DNA of 64,000 bases from CALCZU01 sp964396165 (lineage in GTDB: Bacteria > Bdellovibrionota > FAC87 > UBA2466): positions 1-64,000 of the forward strand of contig CAYNEF010000010.1 in the NCBI GenBank assembly GCA_964396165.1. Reading direction: 5' to 3'. The position numbers and the translations under genes are program-made. The notes beneath the pieces were generated by a model. It did not search any database. It saw only the letters and a list, made by a program, of their open reading frames with translations, and had not been told where the DNA came from. Below, one piece after another: positions 25,372-33,621 of the stretch (positions within the stretch are counted from its first letter, which is position 1; every line of letters starts with the position of its first letter).

Positions 25372-26649
25372 ATGCGTAAAGTGATTGCAAGGGTATCATC
25401 TTCTTCCTCTCTCTTTTTAATCCCCATTTTTTTGTATGCGATGAAACTGCGCCACGCGGTTTTTTCTTCCTATAAAGGCCTTTATTGTAAGGGGACGGAT
25501 TGTGATATTGATGGTTATCTGGCGATGTCCAAGCAGATATTCAGTGGCAATTGGGAGCAAATACTGCGTTATCGTCCCACCCAACTTTTATACCCAATTT
25601 TGCTTTCGCCGATACACCTCTTTCACTTAAAAGAACAAAAGTACGTTTATCTTCTGCACTCGGCATTAACGTTAGGCACACTTGTTTTTGTATATCTATC
25701 AGGCAAACGTCTTCATTCTAAAGCGGCAGGCCTGCTTGCAGCGCTACTCATTGCTAATCATAACGATATGGTTTTTTGGTTTGTGTGGATGTTTACTGAA
25801 TATTTGTACTATTTTTTGATTTCTCTTTTTGTTTATTTAGTTATATGTGTCTTTCAGTCCTTTAGTCTGAAAAAATTTTTAGGACTGACTGCCTACTTTG
25901 TTTTACTCTTTGGCACTAAGCCTGAAGCTATTGCTCCTTTTTTCCCGGTATTTCTCACAGGCGTGTATCTGATTCTCTTATCGAAAAATTTTACTCCAAA
26001 AAAAGCACGAAATTACATTGCCTCTTCTCTTGTAATTGGAGCTGCGCTTTTCTTTGTTACCCTCGGTGTATCAAACGGGTTTAGGCATAAAGTGTTTTCA
26101 CATTTACATATTGCGCACGGTTTGTGGTTAAGCACGCATACGGGTGAAAAATTAAACGAAGCAGAGCAGGGTGTTGCCTATACCGCGCTTTCTCAGTGGG
26201 TAGAGAATAAAAGTTTTGTAACATTGCAGGATATGCAAGAAGCAATGAGCTACGAAGGTATCAGACTGATTCAACAGGATCCGGTTAAGCATTTAAAACA
26301 CATTGGAAATAGATTTTTGGCTACATTGTATACTTGGAAATTTAGTTCTGGCTGGTCAAAGGAAATGAAGCTTAATGATGCGATTTATACTCTATTCATT
26401 ACCTCTGGCTCACTTCTTTTGGTTTTGCTTTACAGTATGAACCGTTTAGAAGTGAAGGTGTTGTTCTCGTCTACATTTTGTATGTTGCTATTTGTGGCAA
26501 TTTATCACTTGGACGGGGATTATAAATTCCGTCTTCCGATACATATACTTTTAACTATCTTAGGCGTAGCTGGCTGGGGAAGTGTTTTGCAAAGCATTTA
26601 CGCAGTTACTTATGAGCGCCTAACCACGCGTAAAGTAAATATCGCTTAG
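25372..26649 (+). CDS. Polytopic membrane protein, possible GT-C fold glycosyltransferase
   Basis: A 425-residue protein with about nine to ten hydrophobic segments. The loop after the first segment contains GTDCDIDGYLAMSKQI, an acidic motif in the place where GT-C glycosyltransferases hold their catalytic residue. The start is ATG at 25372, one base after the dut stop; the longer frame from 25339 would overlap dut and is not favoured. Its 3' end overlaps the convergent dciA-like gene by 30 bases. The substrate is unknown and the glycosyltransferase reading is an inference. Confidence 0.78.
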   Translation: MRKVIARVSSSSSLFLIPIFLYAMKLRHAVFSSYKGLYCKGTDCDIDGYLAMSKQIFSGNWEQILRYRPTQLLYPILLSPIHLFHLKEQKYVYLLHSALTLGTLVFVYLSGKRLHSKAAGLLAALLIANHNDMVFWFVWMFTEYLYYFLISLFVYLVICVFQSFSLKKFLGLTAYFVLLFGTKPEAIAPFFPVFLTGVYLILLSKNFTPKKARNYIASSLVIGAALFFVTLGVSNGFRHKVFSHLHIAHGLWLSTHTGEKLNEAEQGVAYTALSQWVENKSFVTLQDMQEAMSYEGIRLIQQDPVKHLKHIGNRFLATLYTWKFSSGWSKEMKLNDAIYTLFITSGSLLLVLLYSMNRLEVKVLFSSTFCMLLFVAIYHLDGDYKFRLPIHILLTILGVAGWGSVLQSIYAVTYERLTTRKVNIA

Positions 26650-27066
26650 TTTTAAATTGGGAAATGCATCCCGGTATTTCTTAAGTAAAGTCTGCTTGAG
26701 TAGCATCAATTGTTGCATCCATAAGCCATCGGCTACGCGAACAATTAAAACTCCGCTATTTATTTTTAAAGCCTTAGACGACTGTGCTGCGGCGCTCCCA
26801 ACAAGTTTCTCCCACGCAGAGAGAGCTCTGGATTCTTCAATCTTTTTAGAAATTTCCGAGTTGTCCTTAAAGATAGAGTTTAAGACGCCTTCGACTTTTT
26901 CGGGGCCTCGTTGAAAGAACGCTCGACGCTTTTTCAGCTCCTGCATGTCTTTACGACGGGCGCGGATGAGATCTTGTAATTTCTTTATATCGTCCACGTA
27001 CACAACATAACTTTTTAAAAGGCGCGTGGGTAGTTCCTTCTTTGTCACAGAATTTAAAGTGGACAC
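26620..27066 (-). CDS. DUF721/DciA-like protein
   Basis: The C-terminal half of this 148-residue protein (from about residue 80) matches the DUF721 fold: LSAWEKLVGSAAAQSSKA, then GVLIVRVADGLWMQQLMLLKQTLLKKY. DciA proteins of this family load or recruit the replicative helicase in bacteria without DnaC. The N-terminal half is a charged helical extension (KKLQDLIRARRKDMQELKKRR), so replication loading is a family inference rather than proven. The start used is GTG 27066, without a strong Shine-Dalgarno; later starts are possible. It overlaps the convergent membrane protein gene by 30 bases. Confidence 0.75.
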   Translation of the reverse strand: MSTLNSVTKKELPTRLLKSYVVYVDDIKKLQDLIRARRKDMQELKKRRAFFQRGPEKVEGVLNSIFKDNSEISKKIEESRALSAWEKLVGSAAAQSSKALKINSGVLIVRVADGLWMQQLMLLKQTLLKKYRDAFPNLKLSDIYFTRG

Positions 27067-27117
27067 GTCTCATAAGGTAAGAAGGAACGAATTTCCCCCC
27101 TTCAAACCTCCCGAGGG

Positions 27118-27149
27118 ACCGGCGCTTTATAGCGCCGGTTTTCCTTTTT
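27118..27149 (+). terminator. Rho-independent terminator of the rimP-to-membrane-protein operon
   Basis: The perfect 9-bp stem ACCGGCGCT/AGCGCCGGT (27118-27126, 27131-27139) with loop TTAT is followed by TTTTCCTTTTT. The T-tract is on the plus strand, so it ends plus-strand transcription that has run antisense through the DUF721 gene. It also insulates glpX. Confidence 0.85.
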
Positions 27150-27215
27150 AAAGACACTATGATAGTTTCTCCTATAAATTTAAGCCTCTAAGATGGCTAT
27201 TACACGGAGAGTTAA

Positions 27216-28175
27216 ATGGATCGTAACCTGGCCTTAGAATTTGTTCGAGTCACTGAAGCAGCAGCCTTGGCTGTAGGAAGATGGATTGGAAGAGGCAATG
27301 AAAAAGCTGCGGATCACGCGGCAGTAGAATCCATGAGAAAAGCTTTTGATTCCATCAATTTTGATGGAACGATTAAAATCGGTGAAGGCGAGCGCGACGA
27401 AGCTCCGATGCTTTATATCGGTGAAAAAGTGGGCGGCGGTTCCGGTCCTAAAATTGATATCGCCTGTGATCCACTCGAAGGTACTACCATCACGGCACTC
27501 GGCAGAAGCGAAGCGCTTTCTGTGATTGCAGCTGCGGAAGAAGGAAATTTTTTACACGCACCAGATACGTATATGGATAAGATCGCTGTAGGCCCAGGTG
27601 CAAAGGGCGCGATTGATATTACAAAGCCACCGACTTGGAATATTCAGCAGGTCGCTAAAGCTAAAGGGAAAAGCATCGAAGACATGATGGTCATTATTTT
27701 GGATCGTCCTCGCCACGCAGATTTAATTGCGGAAGCCCGTGCAACTGGCGCGCGCATTCGTTTGATCGGGGACGGAGACGTTTCTGCAGCGATTGCAACT
27801 GCACAAGAAGAAACGGGAATTGATTTATTGATGGGTATCGGCGGCGCTCCAGAAGGTGTGATTGCGGCAGCCGCATTACGCTGTCTCGATGGGGACATTC
27901 AGGGAATTTTAAAATTCAGAACAGATTCTGAAAAAGATCGCGCCCGCAAAATGGGAATCACGGATTTCGATAAAGTGTACACAATCAATGAACTTGCAAA
28001 AGGCAATGTGATGTTCATTGCGACTGGCGTGACAAACGGCAGTTACCTGCAGGGTGTGCGATACTTTGGCGGAGGTGCACATACGCATTCCATCGTGATG
28101 CGCTCTGAAACAAAAACAATCCGTGAAGTACACTCGAAACATTATTTTGAAACAAAACCAAGATACGGCTGGTAA
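27216..28175 (+). CDS. glpX: Fructose-1,6-bisphosphatase class II
   Basis: GlpX hydrolyses fructose 1,6-bisphosphate in gluconeogenesis. The 319-residue protein has the metal-binding segments KIGEGERDEAPMLYIGE (residues about 53-69) and DIACDPLEGTT, and the substrate loop GDGDVSAAIATA, followed by GIGGAPEGVIAAAALRCL. Length and motifs match the lithium-sensitive class II family. ATG 27216 is preceded by GGAGAG. Some GlpX proteins also act on sedoheptulose bisphosphate. It starts a unit that continues through the small genes to ridA. Confidence 0.96.
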   Translation: MDRNLALEFVRVTEAAALAVGRWIGRGNEKAADHAAVESMRKAFDSINFDGTIKIGEGERDEAPMLYIGEKVGGGSGPKIDIACDPLEGTTITALGRSEALSVIAAAEEGNFLHAPDTYMDKIAVGPGAKGAIDITKPPTWNIQQVAKAKGKSIEDMMVIILDRPRHADLIAEARATGARIRLIGDGDVSAAIATAQEETGIDLLMGIGGAPEGVIAAAALRCLDGDIQGILKFRTDSEKDRARKMGITDFDKVYTINELAKGNVMFIATGVTNGSYLQGVRYFGGGAHTHSIVMRSETKTIREVHSKHYFETKPRYGW

Positions 28176-28181
28176 GAAACT

Positions 28182-28610
28182 ATGGCAAAAGTAGTCCGTG
28201 ATAAAGAAATGAACGTTCCCATGACCTTGCTGTTAAAAGCAATCGTGGAAGCAGAAAACTATCCGAAGTTTTTGCCTGAAGTGGTGAGTGCAAAAAAAGT
28301 ATCGGGTACAAATGACAAATACCAAATCAAATTTGAAATTGAAGTCGTAAAGCGTTTTCAGTACACGCTGGAATTTCAAAGCAACGGTGCGGATAAGGTC
28401 AGTTGGAAGCTTGTCGATAGTGATTTTTTCAAGAAAAACGAAGGCAGTTGGAATTTAAAGTCGGTATCAGACAAAAAAACAGCAGTGCATTACGAACTGG
28501 ATGTGGATTTTGGCTTTCTGGTACCGGGTTTTATTTCCAAGAAACTTACGGAAGTCAGTCTTCCCAAAATGTTCGATGCCTTTGAGTCTCGAGCGAAAGA
28601 GTTAGAATAA
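28182..28610 (+). CDS. SRPBCC/START-like protein (RatA/Coq10 family)
   Basis: A 142-residue protein with the helix-grip pattern of polyketide cyclase or START domains. It has N-terminal VPMTLLLKAIVEAENYPKFLPEVVSAKKV, central antiparallel strands and a long C-terminal helix after PGFISKKLTEVSLPKMFDAF. The YPKFLP motif is characteristic of the Coq10/RatA subgroup, which binds ubiquinone-like lipids or ribosomes. The precise role is unknown. It lies 6 bases after glpX and overlaps the next gene by one base. Confidence 0.85.
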   Translation: MAKVVRDKEMNVPMTLLLKAIVEAENYPKFLPEVVSAKKVSGTNDKYQIKFEIEVVKRFQYTLEFQSNGADKVSWKLVDSDFFKKNEGSWNLKSVSDKKTAVHYELDVDFGFLVPGFISKKLTEVSLPKMFDAFESRAKELE

Positions 28611-28948
28611 TGGCTGATAACGATCAAAACGATTCCAAAGATGCTTCCGATAAACCCTGGTGGGCGGAAGCGATTAAAGACATTTCCCTGACTGGGCTTG
28701 CTACAGTCTTTATGACGGAAGATTCCATCCGAAATTACTTAAAAGAGAAGAAGCTTCCTAAAGAAATTGCAGCGCTCATACTAGACAGCGTGGGAAAGAA
28801 AAAAGACGATTTCTACGGGTTACTTGCCAAGGAATTCGGGAAAATGCTTTCCAAAACTAATTTGACCGAAGAATGGGCGAAGTTTTTACAAACAAATAAA
28901 GTCCACATCAACGCAACGCTCACTTTCGAAAAGAAGGAAAACACATGA
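28610..28948 (+). CDS. Small helical hypothetical protein
   Basis: A 112-residue soluble protein with a charged N terminus (about 20 residues rich in Asp, Lys and Asn), then amphipathic helices (WWAEAIKDISLTGLATVFM, RNYLKEKKLPKEIAALILD, FYGLLAKEFGKMLSKT). The helix pattern recalls phasin-like or small coiled-coil proteins, but I do not recognise a family. It overlaps both neighbours by one to four bases (TAATG and ATGA), so it is translated with the SRPBCC protein and RidA. Confidence 0.75.
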   Translation: MADNDQNDSKDASDKPWWAEAIKDISLTGLATVFMTEDSIRNYLKEKKLPKEIAALILDSVGKKKDDFYGLLAKEFGKMLSKTNLTEEWAKFLQTNKVHINATLTFEKKENT

Positions 28949-29328
28949 ATAAGGAAGTCGTTTCCACTAAAAATGCTCCAGCAGCCATTGGCCCATACTC
29001 GCAAGCAGTAAAAACGGGGAACCTTTTATTTTGTTCCGGCCAAATTGCGCTGGACCCTTCTACAGGACAAGTCAGTGGCAGCAATGTGCAGGAGCAGACA
29101 GAGCGCGTGATGAAAAATCTTTTGGGAATCCTCGAATCCCAGTCCTTAAACTTTTCGCATGTCGTTAAGACCACTGTTTTTTTAAAAAACATGAGTGATT
29201 TTCCTGTTTTTAATGAAGTGTATCAAAAATTTTTGACAGCCCCGTTTCCTGCGCGTGCTACTATTGAAGTATCGAGACTTCCAAAGGATGTGCTTGTTGA
29301 AATTGAAGCAATCGCTACTCTTAATTAA
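28945..29328 (+). CDS. ridA: RidA family reactive imine/enamine deaminase
   Basis: RidA hydrolyses reactive 2-aminoacrylate-type enamines and imines formed by PLP enzymes. The 127-residue protein shows APAAIGPYSQAVKTGN, LLFCSGQIALDP, the substrate-binding Arg in FPARATIEVSRLPKDVLVEIEAIA and the C-terminal Glu, all typical of the active RidA subfamily. The start overlaps the previous stop (ATGA). The 3' end overlaps the next gene's preferred start. Confidence 0.95.
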   Translation: MNKEVVSTKNAPAAIGPYSQAVKTGNLLFCSGQIALDPSTGQVSGSNVQEQTERVMKNLLGILESQSLNFSHVVKTTVFLKNMSDFPVFNEVYQKFLTAPFPARATIEVSRLPKDVLVEIEAIATLN

Positions 29329-29938
29329 TTTAGCGTTTTTAATTTATCAGGCACCTCTTTTGGGTGCGTTACTAAACGGCACTGCTGCCGTTGTGGGTAA
29401 AACCTTACTTACTGTGCAAGACGTGTATCTTTACAGAAGTATCCTGCGCTTTAAAGAAGGCGAATCTCCCGCCGTCTTAAAAGAAACAGACGATCTCTTA
29501 AAGAAAACGGTGCAAAAACTCATTTTTGAAGAAATGGTTTTTAACGAGTTAAAAAGTTTTCAATACGAGGGTGTCTCAAAGAGTGATGCCGAAAAACTGG
29601 CAAGCCAAAATCGGGCAAAACACCCACAAGACTGGAAGGCGATTCAATCCACCTTTCAAATCAGTGAAAAAGAACTGACCGATAGGCTCATGCGGGCGTT
29701 ACTCGTTGAAAAGTTTCTTCAAAAAAAGGTGGATACGCTTACACCTGTTATTACCGATAGCGAAATCCAGGCTTATTACAAGCAGAACGAGAGCAAGTTC
29801 AAAGGCAATAATTTTGAGGAATTAAAACCAAGTATTGTGGTACTACTCAAAAAACAGAAGATGCAAAAGGGATTAGAAGATTGGATCAAGTTTTTGAAAG
29901 AGAAGTACGCAGTAGTCAACCACCTGGATACCTTTTGA
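29297..29938 (+). CDS. Exported SurA N-terminal-like protein without PPIase domain
   Basis: Starting at TTG 29297, with AAAGGA 8-9 bases upstream, the protein has 213 residues and a clear signal peptide (KLKQSLLLINLAFLIYQ, cleavage near residue 20). It then begins NGTAAVVGKTLLTVQDVYLY, the pattern that opens SurA/PrsA-type chaperone domains, followed by helices ending in DSEIQAYYKQNESKFKG. No parvulin domain follows, so it is a chaperone-like module alone. The gene overlaps ridA by 32 bases. The longer frame from 29255 would destroy the signal peptide. A role in envelope protein folding is an inference. Confidence 0.75.
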   Translation: MKLKQSLLLINLAFLIYQAPLLGALLNGTAAVVGKTLLTVQDVYLYRSILRFKEGESPAVLKETDDLLKKTVQKLIFEEMVFNELKSFQYEGVSKSDAEKLASQNRAKHPQDWKAIQSTFQISEKELTDRLMRALLVEKFLQKKVDTLTPVITDSEIQAYYKQNESKFKGNNFEELKPSIVVLLKKQKMQKGLEDWIKFLKEKYAVVNHLDTF

Positions 29939-30375
29939 AATTCCAAAAACTTTCAAGCGCACACCTGCCAGAGATTATAGAAATTGCAAAAGAGAGTTTT
30001 GATGTTTTGTGGGCGCCTTCTGAATTTCTCTATTTTATCGAAAGTAAAAGCGGTGTTTGCCAGGGATTGTTTTTTGAAGACAAAATGATTTGCTATTGTT
30101 TGGGGCTAGATATTCAAGGGGACTTAGATATTGTCTCGATTGCGACTGCCAGTAAATTTCGAAGACAAGGACTTGCGGCAATCCTTCTTAAAAATATTTT
30201 AGAAAATATTTCGGGTGAAGCTTTTTTAGAAGTCGATGTCAGAAACACAGCTGCTCGCGCTTTTTACAAGAAAATGGGCTTCAATGAAGGCCGTATGAGA
30301 AAGTCCTACTATCAAGGTAAATACGACGCTATTTGCATGGCTCTGCCCTCGCAGTCTTTGCGAGGAACGAAGTGA
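29935..30375 (+). CDS. GNAT family N-acetyltransferase, RimI-like
   Basis: A 146-residue GNAT protein. The acetyl-CoA binding loop is SKFRRQGLAAILLKNIL and the substrate-side segment is VRNTAARAFYKKMGFNEGRMRKSYY, a close match to the RimI pattern, so N-terminal protein acetylation is plausible. The start is TTG at 29935, overlapping the preceding stop (TTGA). The last nine or so residues (PSQSLRGTK) are encoded inside a palindromic repeat element and replace whatever natural C terminus existed. Confidence 0.85.
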   Translation: MKFQKLSSAHLPEIIEIAKESFDVLWAPSEFLYFIESKSGVCQGLFFEDKMICYCLGLDIQGDLDIVSIATASKFRRQGLAAILLKNILENISGEAFLEVDVRNTAARAFYKKMGFNEGRMRKSYYQGKYDAICMALPSQSLRGTK

Positions 30376-30446
30376 CGAAGCAATCCCACGTCACGAGGAT
30401 GTATTTTTTTGCAACGAGATTGCTTCGCTTGCGCTCGCAATGACTA
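30357..30446. repeat. Inverted intergenic repeat of the GTCATTGCGAG...GAAGCAATC type
   Basis: Two inverted copies of a widespread bacterial intergenic palindrome lie here. The forward copy (30358-30385) includes TTTGCGAGGAACGAAG and ends ACGAAGCAATC. The reverse copy (30416-30444) reads GAGATTGCTTCGCTTGCG and ends CGCAATGAC. Similar sequences occur scattered in many unrelated bacterial genomes. This copy overlaps the 3' end of the GNAT gene and abuts the pgeF stop codon, so it fills the whole space between the two convergent genes. Confidence 0.75.
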
Positions 30447-31037
30447 GAGTTTTTTGATCCAGCTTCGGATTCGGGGATCTGTATTTCCTTGTTTTCTGTA
30501 ACTGGGAAGACTGGGCGAGCTGCACATGGTGCAAATAGCCTCGTCGAGATGCCTATTCTTTTTAGGGATTAGGTTTAAGTCCGTTTCCAGGGCAAATCGT
30601 AGTAAATCGAATTTCCAGTTTCTTAAGTAGGGTTGAGGGTTTCTTCCTGCTTTTTTAAATTCGGCTAAAAAGTCTTCCTTCACTTCGAAACAGCAACTTT
30701 TGATGTGAGGTCCTATCCAGACGTGTAATTCTTCTACAATAGCCAGCGTGCTTACCGCTTTTTGTAAAATACCGTCTTTGGTGCCTCTCCATCCGGAATG
30801 TACAGCCGCGATGGGATCCGCCTTGTCTTCCCCAAAAAATAATACAGGCATGCAATCTGCGGAGAAAACGTACAATTCCAAATCACTTTTAAATGTAAAT
30901 GCGCCGTCTGCTTCAGGCGTGGGTGTTACAGAATTGGGAAATTCTAATATTTTTGTCCCGTGGACCTGCTGAAAAAGCGAAGGTGTCTTTCCCTTTGCTT
31001 CGATTTCCATTCCTAATTCGATATGGTGTAGTTTCAT
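30444..31037 (-). CDS. pgeF: Peptidoglycan editing factor PgeF (laccase-domain, YfiH family)
   Basis: PgeF family proteins bind zinc or copper with a Cys-His-His site; members hydrolyse mis-incorporated L-Ser-containing peptidoglycan precursors or act on purine nucleosides. The site is visible as His26 (QVHGT), Cys62 (SADCMPVLF) and His80 (AVHSGWRG). The protein has 197 residues, a little shorter than the usual 240 because the N-terminal strands are reduced. Its start overlaps the rluD-like stop (ATGA). It is the last gene of the MinD-J/HTH-rluD operon. Confidence 0.9.
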   Translation of the reverse strand: MKLHHIELGMEIEAKGKTPSLFQQVHGTKILEFPNSVTPTPEADGAFTFKSDLELYVFSADCMPVLFFGEDKADPIAAVHSGWRGTKDGILQKAVSTLAIVEELHVWIGPHIKSCCFEVKEDFLAEFKKAGRNPQPYLRNWKFDLLRFALETDLNLIPKKNRHLDEAICTMCSSPSLPSYRKQGNTDPRIRSWIKKL

Positions 31038-31996
31038 AAATCGTATTTTTCTAAGAGTGCCATAAAATCTTCAAATATTTTAGGCCGCGGAGCCTGAAAC
31101 GTTAAGACTTCCTTAGTATGCGGGTGCGTGAATGTAAGAGCTTTCGCATGCAAGAAGGTATCTTCGAGAGGTGATAAGAACGTCGAAATATGTTCGTCCA
31201 TTTTGGGAAAACGGTTGTGTTTGTTTGTCCCGCCGTAAGTTGCGTCTCCAACAATCGAATGGCCCACTTCTGTTAAATGCACACGCAACTGGTGAGTGCG
31301 CCCTGTATGCGGAAAAAGCGCTACATGCGTAAAGTGTTTGTAGTGTTTTACTGTTTTCCAAAGAGTAAGAGCCGAGCGCGTTTTTTCGGAACGCGAACTC
31401 ATTTTCTGGCGGTTATTTTTGTCGCGCCCTATGGGAGAGTTTACGCGACCCTCAAGGAGCATCTTGCCCCATGCCACGGCCTCGTATTCTTTTTTTGTTT
31501 CGCGGTTTTTAAATTGGTCCGAAAGAAGTTCTTGTGTTTGTCTATCTTTGGCGACAAGAATGACGCCGCTAGTACCTTTATCCAGCCGGTGCACGATCCC
31601 CGGGCGTTCGCCATGTAGAAGAGAAAAATTTTTATTTTTTGATAAATGCGAGAGAAGATAATGTACGAGCGTCTCGCCCCGATGCCCGACAGCAGGGTGT
31701 GTGACGACCCCTTGCGGTTTGTTAATCACAAGAAGATGTTCGTCTTCAAACAGGATATCTAAGGGAAATGAAATCGGTTCTAAAACGGAAGGGAGATTTT
31801 CCTGGAAAGTGATGCTTACGGTATTGCCGGCTTTCAATTTCTGGGAGGCTTTTTCGCAAACACTGTTATCGATGAGAACATTCCCCCTATCGATTTCTTC
31901 TTTGATGAGCGCGCGGCTTTTACCCGTTACACGTGCGAGGTAGGCGTCCAGTCTTTCTTCTGGAGCTTCTAAAGTAAAACTTAATGAAGAGTTCAA
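31034..31996 (-). CDS. rluD: RluD-type 23S rRNA pseudouridine synthase
   Basis: The protein has 320 residues with an N-terminal S4 RNA-binding domain (RLDAYLARVTGKSRALIKEEI) and an RluA-family catalytic domain with Asp139 in GIVHRLDKGTSGVILVAKD. The C-terminal HTGRTHQLRVHL and GDATYGG are also typical. RluD modifies helix 69 of 23S rRNA; RluC cannot be excluded by sequence alone, but the coupling with pgeF is a classic rluD arrangement. It overlaps both neighbours by four bases. Confidence 0.9.
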   Translation of the reverse strand: MNSSLSFTLEAPEERLDAYLARVTGKSRALIKEEIDRGNVLIDNSVCEKASQKLKAGNTVSITFQENLPSVLEPISFPLDILFEDEHLLVINKPQGVVTHPAVGHRGETLVHYLLSHLSKNKNFSLLHGERPGIVHRLDKGTSGVILVAKDRQTQELLSDQFKNRETKKEYEAVAWGKMLLEGRVNSPIGRDKNNRQKMSSRSEKTRSALTLWKTVKHYKHFTHVALFPHTGRTHQLRVHLTEVGHSIVGDATYGGTNKHNRFPKMDEHISTFLSPLEDTFLHAKALTFTHPHTKEVLTFQAPRPKIFEDFMALLEKYDL

Positions 31997-32604
31997 AGCG
32001 GGTTAGTCTTAATCTTCGAATCGACTGATTGCAAGTAGGCTTTCGCAGTCTCATTGGGCTCGAGCTTGTACGTGCTGGCAAGATTTTTCACAAAGCCTTG
32101 AATATAAACACGGGCAGGCATTTTTGTTGCATTTTCTTCTTCGAGAGCCTGAATGAATTTTTGAGGGATTTTGGTGATGCGAGCGACATCTTCCAAGCTC
32201 ATATTTCTACTTTCGCGGATGCTTTTTAACCGTGCCCCATTAATGCCGACGGGAGGTAAATTATCCTGCGTACTCACTGCTTCAATAATGGCGTGGGGAG
32301 GAGGTGTTTGGGAAAGCGCTTCGGCTACTTGTGACGGGGTTTCCATCTTTTGATCTCCTTGAGACGTGTGTCTTAATTTATTGTCGTATTTTTTTCGACG
32401 TTTTGGATCGGATAGTACCTTGTATGCTTCTTCCAAAGTAGTGTTAAAACTTCTTTGGGTCGATTCTTCCATCAGTGAGTAAGAAGCGACGCTGTCTGTG
32501 GAATAAGCTTGCTTTGCCGCGTGGTAAGCTGCCGTGATTTCAGTCGTAGAGGCAGTCTCGGGGACACGCAATACTTGGTAATAGCTTTCTGTAGATTCAC
32601 TCAT
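31993..32604 (-). CDS. Degenerate J-domain fused to RodZ-like helix-turn-helix
   Basis: A 203-residue soluble protein. Residues 7-75 follow the J-domain plan (YYQVLRVPETASTTEITAAY ending in YKVLSDPKRRKKYD), but the HPD motif that activates DnaK is absent. The equivalent position reads AKQAYSTDS. Residues about 125-195 are an HTH_25 module like the N terminus of RodZ (RLKSIRESRNMSLEDVARI, ARVYIQGFVKNLASTY). No transmembrane helix follows, unlike RodZ. It lies between the MinD-like ATPase (9-base gap) and rluD. It may bind DNA or a cytoskeletal partner as an adaptor of the ATPase; this is inference. Confidence 0.85.
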   Translation of the reverse strand: MSESTESYYQVLRVPETASTTEITAAYHAAKQAYSTDSVASYSLMEESTQRSFNTTLEEAYKVLSDPKRRKKYDNKLRHTSQGDQKMETPSQVAEALSQTPPPHAIIEAVSTQDNLPPVGINGARLKSIRESRNMSLEDVARITKIPQKFIQALEEENATKMPARVYIQGFVKNLASTYKLEPNETAKAYLQSVDSKIKTNPL

Positions 32605-32613
32605 TTGTAATAG

Positions 32614-33588
32614 TTATTTTACCTTGATTAGGTTTCTTAAGCACTCTTCAAGTTGAGTAACAGCAGAGGAATTGGGCGAATCCATGATAAAAGGCACGCG
32701 TTTTCTAATAGACTGCCACACAGCATTGTCGTATGCCAAAAACCCTGCATAATTTACCGGGATGCCGAAGTAACGCGAGGCTACCAATTCCACGTTTTTG
32801 CCGATCGTGGCTTCTGTCATGTTTCGAGCCTGATTTAAAATGATGGAAATTTTAAATTGCTGCATTTTGGCTCGGATAATATTGCCTTCCTCAGGAGAAA
32901 GGCGCGCAATTTCAGCAATCAAATCCTTCGGGCTATCGATTCCTTTTTTGTTAATCGCCTGCTCAATTGTCTGGCGGACAAAGGGCGAGGGAGCAGCACT
33001 TCGTAGCATGCGGTAGAAAGCGGCTTTAATAAAGCGGTAGGCGTTTTCAATGCTTGTGGGATCGGGAGTAATGACTACAATTTTTTTGTCGGCGAGTAAG
33101 AAGAAATCAAGCGTGTTGTTGGCCGTGCCTGCTCCCAAATCCAGAAGGACAATGTCGGATTCCGATTCTTTAAATTTTCTAATCAGTCGTGCTTTTTCGA
33201 TGTGCGGGACGTTTGCGATTCCTACCGGATCGTGTGCGCCGCTGATGATTTGTAAGTTTTTATAGGGAGTAGGGTGAAGCAGTTCAGAGACTTCCTCTAC
33301 GCGTCCCAAAAGAAAATCGCTGAGCGTTTTACTTGGAGTGTCTACTCCCAAAGTCGTGTGGAGATTTGCACCACCTAAATCCAAATCCACTACGATGACT
33401 CTTTGTTTGTACCAGGTAAGCAGTATGGCGAGGTTTGTGGACAGGAGCGTTTTTCCAATCCCGCCTTTTCCTCCACCCACAGCCCAGATTTCATGGCGTG
33501 AAGCCTCGGGAAGTTCGCGTCTATTGGGTACATTGCTTTCGGGAAAATGCTTGGACGCTGCGTTATAATTGAATTTAAATAGTGCCAT
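32614..33588 (-). CDS. MinD/FlhG/ParA-like P-loop ATPase
   Basis: A deviant Walker A ATPase of 324 residues. GGGKGGIGKT lies at residues 38-47, with VIVVDLDLGGANLH (Walker A') and IVLLDLGAGTANNTLDF. This class places proteins or complexes at the pole or membrane; no C-terminal MinD amphipathic helix is obvious, so FlhG-like or orphan ParA is more likely. ATG 33588 is chosen because a good sigma-70 promoter ends about 24 bases upstream. A longer frame, to 33846, would run into the oppositely oriented histidine kinase. It is the first gene of the operon with J-HTH, rluD and pgeF. Confidence 0.88.
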   Translation of the reverse strand: MALFKFNYNAASKHFPESNVPNRRELPEASRHEIWAVGGGKGGIGKTLLSTNLAILLTWYKQRVIVVDLDLGGANLHTTLGVDTPSKTLSDFLLGRVEEVSELLHPTPYKNLQIISGAHDPVGIANVPHIEKARLIRKFKESESDIVLLDLGAGTANNTLDFFLLADKKIVVITPDPTSIENAYRFIKAAFYRMLRSAAPSPFVRQTIEQAINKKGIDSPKDLIAEIARLSPEEGNIIRAKMQQFKISIILNQARNMTEATIGKNVELVASRYFGIPVNYAGFLAYDNAVWQSIRKRVPFIMDSPNSSAVTQLEECLRNLIKVK

Positions 33589-33621
33589 GGGTTTTAGGGG
33601 ATTGGTAAAGCTTGTGATCTT

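Noticed and set aside
26951..27157. 68-codon minus-strand frame upstream of the DUF721 start
   Set aside because: It contains the terminator stem in its N-terminal part and overlaps the DUF721 frame, which fits a known family.
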